NCBI GenBank assembly: GCA_017398335.1
Contig: JAFQGK010000006.1
Coordinates: 1 to 64,000 of the forward strand
From: Bacteroidales bacterium
GTDB taxonomy: Bacteria > Bacteroidota > Bacteroidia > Bacteroidales > UBA932
DNA: 64,000 bases
Direction of reading: 5' to 3'
The first letter of the stretch is position 1, and each line of letters starts with the position of its first letter. The notes below the pieces were generated by a model that did not search any database, was not told the origin of the DNA, and saw only the letters and a list, made by a program, of their open reading frames with translations. This document shows, one piece after another, positions 57,872 to 64,000 of this stretch. The position numbers and the translations under genes are program-made.

Positions 57872-60115
57872 CTATCTCTGTGCACCGTAAGCTGCATATT
57901 CTGTTGCAGGCGTGAATATGCCGTTTGTAATATCCACAGTCAGTGGATCGTTCTCTGTCTTTTCAACTACATTTACAGTAGGGATGAACTTTGAGTTACT
58001 ATGGGCAATTGTCCATTTTCCGGTAAGTCCGTATGCGATATTGTCAGTTGTATCGAATACTGTACCGTCCTGTGCCTCACTATAGATGATCATGCAGTAT
58101 GAAGCAATTGTAGTTGTCGGATCAGCCCAGAAGATATTCTTGTTCATCTTCATGGATTTCACCTGATAGAATTTGAAGTATCCGTTGTTGCTAGGAAGAT
58201 TGTAGATTGTGTTGTTGCAGATGCTTACCTCCACTTCCCATGGTGTGCCGCTCTGAGCTATATTCTGGTCGTAGTTGAATATCTGTACCTGATGAGCGGT
58301 GTCATCGCTGTAGACAATGTTGTTGTCGAAAATTATCTTCTTATAGGTGTGAAGGACCGAAGATTTGTAGAAGTTGAAAAGCTGGAACTTTGCCTGAGCA
58401 CCTGCCGCTACATGGAACGAAGAGTTTGTAACGACAAATTCCTTGAAGCCGTATGTGGCTACATTTGCATAAAGTATCGGTTTGGTTATATTCTTTACTG
58501 TTACATTGTTCAGATACACTCCGCTGAAGTCTGCTGTTGAATTAGCATTGTTCATGAAATAACCTACAGCTATTCCATTGCCGTCAAGAATCACATTATC
58601 AAGTGCGAATGTACCATTCATCAGCTTGATGTTTGAATTCCACTCGATGGTAACAGGTTTGTCTGTATAGCGGCTGACGATTGCAATATTGCCCTTGATT
58701 TCTGCAACTGACGTCAATGCTAATGTGTTTTCACCTTCAGCCTCGAGGAATACGACAGCTGTCTCCTTCTGGTGGAATGTATTCTTGAATGTTGCATCAG
58801 TCTTGCTTGCAGCAGCTTTAAGAATAGGATCTCCATTCGCTGCCTTGCTGAATTTCTTACCTGCAATCTCAATTTCCTTACCATCAAGATATGCCTGATA
58901 GAGGTCATTGATTACAACGACAACTTCAATAGTAGTATTCACTGCCGAAGCAACATTACCCTGGATCGAACCGTTGACAGGAAGCACATAAAGAACGTAT
59001 GCAGTACCTGATTCCAGACCTTCCAATGTAAGGCTTGTACCAGTGCCTTCTGTTCCTTCTGCAGCTATTTTGGCAGCATCCGGTGCGGCATCTGCCTCTT
59101 TCTGATGGATGTATTTCCACGATGTAGCATCTGCAGTAGCGATGTTGTATGTAAGTGATGTCTCGGTAGCCTCACCTGCTGTTACATTAGCTATAGGATT
59201 TATCACTACAGGCGCATCAGTAAGCTGTACCTGAATCTTTGAAATTGCAGCATAATTCTGTTCGGAGAATGCAAGGATGGTTACATCGGATCCGCTGTCA
59301 GCAATTGTAGACTTGGCTGGAACCGGAGCAGTAACCGTAAGGACAGCCTTGTTGTCTGCCGCTTCTGAGAGGGTTGCTTTCCATCCGGATGGAGCTGTGA
59401 CCATTGTGTTCTTCACGCCCTTGAGTGTGACATTGAATGGTTTTGTCTCTCCTGGAGCAAACATCTGAAGGCCACTTGTCTCGATTGCGCAAAGGAAGTC
59501 AGTGAGAACAGGAACAGTAATCTTCTCTCCGCTTCTAAGTACGATTTCAAGGTTTCCATCAACGACCTTTACATCCTCGAAATACGGATCCTTTGCTTCG
59601 CCTTCGGGAAGTGCGCTTACCGGATTTCCATCCGCTCCCTTGACCTGTGCATAAGTCTGGCCATTATCGTAGCTGACAGTCCAGAAGCCGTTTGCATCGA
59701 CACCGAACATAGGGGTCTTGCCATCTGTTCCTACTGCCTTTACTTTGTTGCCGTCGAGAAGAATATAAGTCGCACCTGTACCATAGTCAACCATCCAGTA
59801 ACCGTCCTTGTCAACGGACATTACAGGTGGATTGCCTACTCCCACACTTCCTTGGGTAAGTGTCAATGTCTCGCCGTTAGTAAGGACGATTGTCCAGACA
59901 CCATCCTTTTCTGTAGCTGAGTTGACAGTTCCTCCATTTGCCAGTTTCTGAAGAGCTTCAATGTTGGCATTGAGGTTTGGAATCAAAGTTTCCAATGCTG
60001 TAACCCTTCCTTCGAGTGAGTCTACTCTGTCTTCGAGATCACTCAGGTCCGTACATGCTGCAGCTATTCCGAAAGTGAATGCTGCCGCTGCAATTATTCT
60101 GATTATCTTATTCAT
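57872..60115 (-). CDS. Lipoprotein with PL29-type N-terminal domain and beta-helix-like C-terminus
   Basis: A 747-residue protein. Signal peptide and acylated Cys in IAAACTDLSD, then a short coiled coil (LEDRVDSLEGRVTALETLIP) and tandem repeats of the type VMSVDKDGYWMVDYGTGATY / MFGVDANGFWTVSYDNGQTY, the DUF4988/PL29 N-terminal module. A fibronectin-like domain lies at residues about 310-410. The last 330 residues are a right-handed-helix-like domain (NVILDGNGIAVGYFMNNANS, EVSICNNTIYNLPSNNGYFK) resembling DUF4957/DUF5123. It is probably a surface glycan-binding or lyase-related protein. It follows the PL29-like gene after 15 bases. Confidence 0.8.
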   Translation of the reverse strand: MNKIIRIIAAAAFTFGIAAACTDLSDLEDRVDSLEGRVTALETLIPNLNANIEALQKLANGGTVNSATEKDGVWTIVLTNGETLTLTQGSVGVGNPPVMSVDKDGYWMVDYGTGATYILLDGNKVKAVGTDGKTPMFGVDANGFWTVSYDNGQTYAQVKGADGNPVSALPEGEAKDPYFEDVKVVDGNLEIVLRSGEKITVPVLTDFLCAIETSGLQMFAPGETKPFNVTLKGVKNTMVTAPSGWKATLSEAADNKAVLTVTAPVPAKSTIADSGSDVTILAFSEQNYAAISKIQVQLTDAPVVINPIANVTAGEATETSLTYNIATADATSWKYIHQKEADAAPDAAKIAAEGTEGTGTSLTLEGLESGTAYVLYVLPVNGSIQGNVASAVNTTIEVVVVINDLYQAYLDGKEIEIAGKKFSKAANGDPILKAAASKTDATFKNTFHQKETAVVFLEAEGENTLALTSVAEIKGNIAIVSRYTDKPVTIEWNSNIKLMNGTFALDNVILDGNGIAVGYFMNNANSTADFSGVYLNNVTVKNITKPILYANVATYGFKEFVVTNSSFHVAAGAQAKFQLFNFYKSSVLHTYKKIIFDNNIVYSDDTAHQVQIFNYDQNIAQSGTPWEVEVSICNNTIYNLPSNNGYFKFYQVKSMKMNKNIFWADPTTTIASYCMIIYSEAQDGTVFDTTDNIAYGLTGKWTIAHSNSKFIPTVNVVEKTENDPLTVDITNGIFTPATEYAAYGAQR

Positions 60116-60130
60116 ATATTTATATATTTT

Positions 60131-62677
60131 TTATTTCAATGTTTCTAACCAGGCTGGAACTGCTCCAAGTCTTTCTTTGATCTGTGCTTCGTAGAGCGAT
60201 TCCGGATTGACAGGAATGCCGTTGCTGCTGTTGACTGTCATCTGGCTCTCGTCAAATGTAGTAGGCTGGCCATGGAATCCGACAACAATCGGAGGAAGGA
60301 ACTTCCACCACTGGCTGCTATGATCCCACCAGTTGAAGGTGCCGTTTGACGGGGTGACCGAACAGAAATTCCATACAGTCAGATCAGCCAGATGGTTTGG
60401 AACCTGATTGGCATCTCCTCCCTGTCTGAATTTCATCCATCCTCCTGAACAGCAGTCGATCAGAGTCGCACGTGGCTGAGTGGCGTGTGATTCGAAACAA
60501 GCATCAGATCCCCATGAGTTTCTCCATAGAACAGTGCCTATGCTAGGTTTTGAAACGCCCACAGCATGGTATTGACCTGCTCCTTCAACAAAAGCTGACG
60601 GATTGTCGATAAGGTAACCGTTCGATTTATCTATTGTTGCTCCGATGAATACACGTGTTGAAACCTGTGATCTGATTGATGAGTGACCGCGTTTACCGTC
60701 AATTATTACATCATAAACAGAAACATTTGCACAGTTTGTGACACTGCAGGCTTCACTGACGCTAGTGAACCGGACTCTTCTGAGCCATGAATTTACAAGT
60801 CGGGTCATTCCAAGAGGCTTGTATGCTCCGTCGTCTTCCCAGCTGCCGTGGTGCTTGAACGAACTCTTGCAGTCTCCTTTGAATGTCAGGTCTTCAATTC
60901 CCACATTTTCATAATGAGGATAGTTCATGACTTTCCAGTTGTAGCTATTGTTTCCGGTATAATTCTTATAATTCACATCGATCTCATGGTGTATAGGCTC
61001 GTAGAATGTCACTACGTTGCCATCAATAGACTTGATCTGGTGATATTCGTATACCTTCACGCCATTCTTGTTGATATCATGGTCAGGTCCAAGTTCACCT
61101 TCTGCAACATTTCCCGCCTTGAGTTCTTCGGCGACGTAAGTCGGATCATTGTTCTGAACGCTGAGCACTACCCACGAATCAACCTTGAGAGCAGATGTAG
61201 AGGATAATTCCACTGAGAATTCACCTTTTGCAACATTCTTTACCACATCAGGGGCTCCTTCTGGAGAAAAGCTGCTGTTGTGCTTGAAGTCAATCATGAC
61301 AGGTGAACTGTAAAGGACGGATGCATCTGTCGGAAGGTTAGGATCCTTCATCACCAGTGTAGTCTTGTCACGACCAGCACCGCGGAGAACGAAATTTCCA
61401 GCACGGATCTGGATCGTACGGCTGTAAGTTACACCATCAGCAGTATAGTTATCGTCAGCTGTATGAAGAATGAACTCTCCTTCAGGGAAGTAAACGATGG
61501 CATTTGCCTTCTCTTTATGAGCGAGAGTAAGATTCTTGTTGCTTTCAACAAACTTGACTCCAGTTGCAGCTTCCACACATGCGAGGAAAGCTTCTCTGTC
61601 TGATTTTCCGTCATTTGGTATCGCACCATAATCTGTCACATTGAAGACTTTATAGCCAAGTGCAGACGCTTCCAGAGGCGCAGTCTCTCCTCTCATATAT
61701 CCGGCATATGAGAAATCAAGCAGAATATTGTCTTCATTTCCTGCCTTCCAGTCATTGAACTCCTTGCATACCGATCCGTCGTATCTTTCGGCGCTGAGAG
61801 TGAAGATCAGCTCTTCATTGAGAATAAAGCCGTCCACAGAGGTCAGGATCAGATTGATTTTGTATTCACCTGCCGTTCCGTCTGATGGTGCAGTAACCTC
61901 CAGTTCCTTGTCGGTCAGAACAGCTCTCCAGCCTTCCGGAACATTGAAGAATGCATCCTTCACTTCTGACATTTCTGCCTTGAACTTGAGAGTCTGGTCA
62001 AGAAGGATTACAGCCTTCTCTGCATAGCCAGTGAGTCTTAGATAGAATGATTCAATGACAGGTACGGAGAATACTTCTCCGTTCAATAATGTCATAGTAA
62101 AGACACCGTTCTCCTTATCATATCCTACATTGCTGAAGAATTTGCTGTTACCGGACACCAGAGCGCCATCAGTCGCGCTGATAGGCTTTCCGTCTTTTCC
62201 TGTAATAAGACTATAAGAATTCCCGCCGTCAGTGCTTACCATCCAGTAACCATCCGCATCTATCTTGAACAGAGGTGTCTGTCCGGTCTCCTTGAATGCA
62301 TTGGCTGCGCCTTTTATCGGTGTAAATGTATTGCCGCCGTCAATTGACATGATCCAGTTGCCGTCTTTATCAATGCCGATGACAGGAACAATTCCAGGTG
62401 CTGTCACACCATCGGTAATTGTGATCTCGGTTCCATCACTCAGAGAAAGCTGATAGCCGTGATCAAGTTCAGTGTACCTGACGATGAGGGTGTTCTCCTG
62501 AATGAACTTGCTGACAGCCAGCGCATTGCTGTTGATCTGTCCAACTGTCTCTTCGAGAGCTGCAACCCTTTCATCAATATTATCCAGACGAGTTTCCAGA
62601 TCTGTCGTGTCCAGACAGGAAACAGCCGTGCTGAATGTCAGGATGATCAGTGTTGTAATTAATGTGATTCTTTTCAT
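60131..62677 (-). CDS. PL29-like lipoprotein: pectate-lyase-superfamily domain with DUF4988/DUF4955
   Basis: An 848-residue protein with signal peptide ending at Cys (STAVSCLDTTDLE), a coiled coil (LETRLDNIDERVAALEETVG) and DUF4988-type repeats (VIGIDKDGNWIMSIDGGNTF). A pectate-lyase-superfamily beta helix starts about residue 340 (FNVTDYGAIPNDGKSDREAF), continues with VLRGAGRDKTTLVMKD and VGIEDLTFKGDCKSSFKHHG, and ends in a DUF4955-like C-terminus. The PL29 family cleaves hyaluronan and chondroitin-type glycans; similarity in module order suggests a lyase, but the substrate is not proven. It lies between a sulfatase and the second lipoprotein in one operon, a logical set for a sulfated glycan. 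Confidence 0.83.
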   Translation of the reverse strand: MKRITLITTLIILTFSTAVSCLDTTDLETRLDNIDERVAALEETVGQINSNALAVSKFIQENTLIVRYTELDHGYQLSLSDGTEITITDGVTAPGIVPVIGIDKDGNWIMSIDGGNTFTPIKGAANAFKETGQTPLFKIDADGYWMVSTDGGNSYSLITGKDGKPISATDGALVSGNSKFFSNVGYDKENGVFTMTLLNGEVFSVPVIESFYLRLTGYAEKAVILLDQTLKFKAEMSEVKDAFFNVPEGWRAVLTDKELEVTAPSDGTAGEYKINLILTSVDGFILNEELIFTLSAERYDGSVCKEFNDWKAGNEDNILLDFSYAGYMRGETAPLEASALGYKVFNVTDYGAIPNDGKSDREAFLACVEAATGVKFVESNKNLTLAHKEKANAIVYFPEGEFILHTADDNYTADGVTYSRTIQIRAGNFVLRGAGRDKTTLVMKDPNLPTDASVLYSSPVMIDFKHNSSFSPEGAPDVVKNVAKGEFSVELSSTSALKVDSWVVLSVQNNDPTYVAEELKAGNVAEGELGPDHDINKNGVKVYEYHQIKSIDGNVVTFYEPIHHEIDVNYKNYTGNNSYNWKVMNYPHYENVGIEDLTFKGDCKSSFKHHGSWEDDGAYKPLGMTRLVNSWLRRVRFTSVSEACSVTNCANVSVYDVIIDGKRGHSSIRSQVSTRVFIGATIDKSNGYLIDNPSAFVEGAGQYHAVGVSKPSIGTVLWRNSWGSDACFESHATQPRATLIDCCSGGWMKFRQGGDANQVPNHLADLTVWNFCSVTPSNGTFNWWDHSSQWWKFLPPIVVGFHGQPTTFDESQMTVNSSNGIPVNPESLYEAQIKERLGAVPAWLETLK

Positions 62678-62692
62678 ATGATAATGGTTTTA

Positions 62693-64000
62693 TCAGAATT
62701 TCAGATTATCAAGTCTATTCTCCCTATGCCAGATGTCATTTGCTTCTTCAAGCTTCGCGTCCAGTTTGTTCAGAAGCATGGCGAATGTATCCGGTTCTTT
62801 CTTGTAATCAAGCGGGTTCAGCTGATATGGGTCATTGATGTCGTCGAAAATAAGCACTCTGGATAATGTGCCGTCCTTTTGTATTGCAATTTCGAATGTA
62901 TATCTGTCTGTCTTTATTCCGCGTGCAGCAGGAAAAAATCCCTCGACCAATCCTTTTTCATTATATGGACCGTTTACATTTCTTATATAGAGGGCGGCAT
63001 CAGGCGTATCACATTCCTTTCCGTTTTCCAGAATGACAGGGGATAGGTCGCGACCTTCCGCTGATGAAGGTATCATGTCATTCAAGCCGGCCAGTGAAAG
63101 AAGGGTCGGCATGATGTCGATCGTGCTGAACAATGTCGAGTCTACCCTCGGACGTATTCTTTCAGGATACCTGATTATAAACGGAACGTTGAATGACTCG
63201 GTGTAAATGGAGTTCTTCGGGTCATATGTACCCTGACTGCACATTGTTTCACCGTGGTCTGATGTGAAGATTACGATGGTATTCCTGTCCAGTCCCAGTT
63301 CCTTGAGTTCATCAAGAAGGCGTCCGAATTCACGGTCTACTCCAGTCACATTTGCAAAATAATACCTTGCAGCATCAGCCTTGGTCAGGGTAGTATCTGC
63401 GTTTTCACGGACATATAGCTCGGAATAATCCATGTCTTTGTATATCGCAAAATCTTCTTCCATACAGTCGTCAAGACTTTCATATGGACTGTGTGGAGGA
63501 TTGTAGGCAATAGTAAGGAAAAAAGGAGCATCCTTCTTTCTCTCTTCATTCCTGTTTCTGAGGAATTCAATAGCCTTGTCGGTTTCATGTCCCACTGACC
63601 ATACTTTCGGGTCGTGTCTTACGCCTTCCGTATCCCAGTAATGCGGATTCTTGTGTTCGTCGAATGTGCCGTATGAATACCAATATGTAAATCCGTGTCT
63701 TCTTTCGACCGGTGTGTAGGCATCCCATTCGGGCCTTCTGTCACTTACATAATGTCCAGGGTTTGCAGGGTCGTTCGGAGTAGGATGATCTGCATGGAGC
63801 TTACCGATATATCCGCAACTGTAACCTGCCGCGTCAAGTACATCGCTAATGCATGTAGCGTCTTCCCTCAGACTGCTTTGAGGCCTTTCCGCCATACAGT
63901 TCAGAGTGATGCCGTTCCTTTCCGGATACATTCCTGTCAGAAAGATCCCTCTGTACGGACTGCTTAAAGGACAATTGCTCATTGCCCTGGAGAATACTAT
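62693..64000 (-). CDS. Sulfatase, Ser-type, N-terminus cut by right edge
   Basis: The frame runs through the right edge (VFSRA precedes MSNCPLSSPYRGIFLTGMYP), so the first about 60-100 residues, including the metal-binding Asp pair, are missing from the window. The formylglycine motif is S-S-P-Y-R, Ser-type. Other blocks: GYIGKLHADHPTPND, FFLTIAYNPPHSPYESLDD and IVIFTSDHGETMCSQGTYD. It belongs to the choline-sulfatase-like branch of S1 sulfatases. It lies 15 bases upstream of the PL29-like gene and is probably the leading or an early gene of that operon. Confidence 0.9.
   Translation of the reverse strand: MVFSRAMSNCPLSSPYRGIFLTGMYPERNGITLNCMAERPQSSLREDATCISDVLDAAGYSCGYIGKLHADHPTPNDPANPGHYVSDRRPEWDAYTPVERRHGFTYWYSYGTFDEHKNPHYWDTEGVRHDPKVWSVGHETDKAIEFLRNRNEERKKDAPFFLTIAYNPPHSPYESLDDCMEEDFAIYKDMDYSELYVRENADTTLTKADAARYYFANVTGVDREFGRLLDELKELGLDRNTIVIFTSDHGETMCSQGTYDPKNSIYTESFNVPFIIRYPERIRPRVDSTLFSTIDIMPTLLSLAGLNDMIPSSAEGRDLSPVILENGKECDTPDAALYIRNVNGPYNEKGLVEGFFPAARGIKTDRYTFEIAIQKDGTLSRVLIFDDINDPYQLNPLDYKKEPDTFAMLLNKLDAKLEEANDIWHRENRLDNLKF

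Overview
The window looks like chromosome from a member of the Bacteroidales (Bacteroidota). The signs are promoters of the Bacteroidota type (a -7 box of the form TAnnTTTG, sometimes with TTG about 19-20 nt upstream), starts mostly without Shine-Dalgarno sequences, an ECF sigma/FecR/TonB receptor/DUF4249 locus, DUF3857 transglutaminase-like proteins, Ser-type sulfatases and PL29-type lipoproteins. The genus cannot be told from this sequence. I saw no tRNA, rRNA, CRISPR array or intact insertion sequence.

Layout. 1-3.4 kb: Sel1-repeat, DUF1963 and MORN/Sel1 proteins. 3.4-4.7 kb: a small inverted repeat, a greB-like gene and a stretch of gene debris (a flavin-reductase fragment joined to a broken C45-type hydrolase). 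4.7-10.8 kb: an ECF sigma, anti-sigma, TonB receptor and two lipoproteins, read leftward. 10.9-16.8 kb: a TSCPD protein, an esterase, two DUF3857 proteins and an outer-membrane barrel protein.

16.8-38.7 kb is the main feature. It is an almost gapless leftward run of 22 genes resembling an aryl-polyene/flexirubin-type (type II polyketide/fatty acid hybrid) cluster. It has a ketoreductase, three ketosynthases (two with a C-terminal extension resembling a chain-length factor), three acyl carrier proteins, two dehydratases, a thioesterase, three acyltransferase proteins (one fused to a GT2 glycosyltransferase), an adenylating ligase, a LolA-like carrier, a small periplasmic protein, an SMR/EamA-like membrane protein and an MMPL exporter. 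Less usual are two adjacent CrtI/RetSat-like flavoenzymes in the middle and an alpha/beta hydrolase and radical SAM gene at the end. No ammonia-lyase or DarA/DarB-type gene lies in the window. The likely logic is: ligase loads a starter acid on an ACP, KS/KR/DH build a polyene, the flavoenzymes change its saturation, acyltransferases and the GT attach it to a lipid or sugar, and MMPL/LolA move it to the outer membrane.

38.8-43.4 kb: an esterase, an alpha/alpha-barrel lipoprotein, a DUF2461 protein, a frameshifted AlaX-type tRNA-editing gene and a HAD phosphatase. 43.4-47.5 kb: sulfatase, glycerol-1-phosphate dehydrogenase-like and metallophosphatase genes, leftward. 47.6-52.6 kb: a tetraheme cytochrome fused to a SUMF1-like domain, an exported Gfo/Idh/MocA oxidoreductase, an exported sugar isomerase/epimerase-like protein and a GH105-like hydrolase, rightward. 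52.7-57.0 kb: a compact fabH-fabK-fabF-fabZ-fabG operon, leftward. 57.2-64 kb: an isochorismatase-family hydrolase, then two PL29-type lipoproteins and a sulfatase cut by the right edge.
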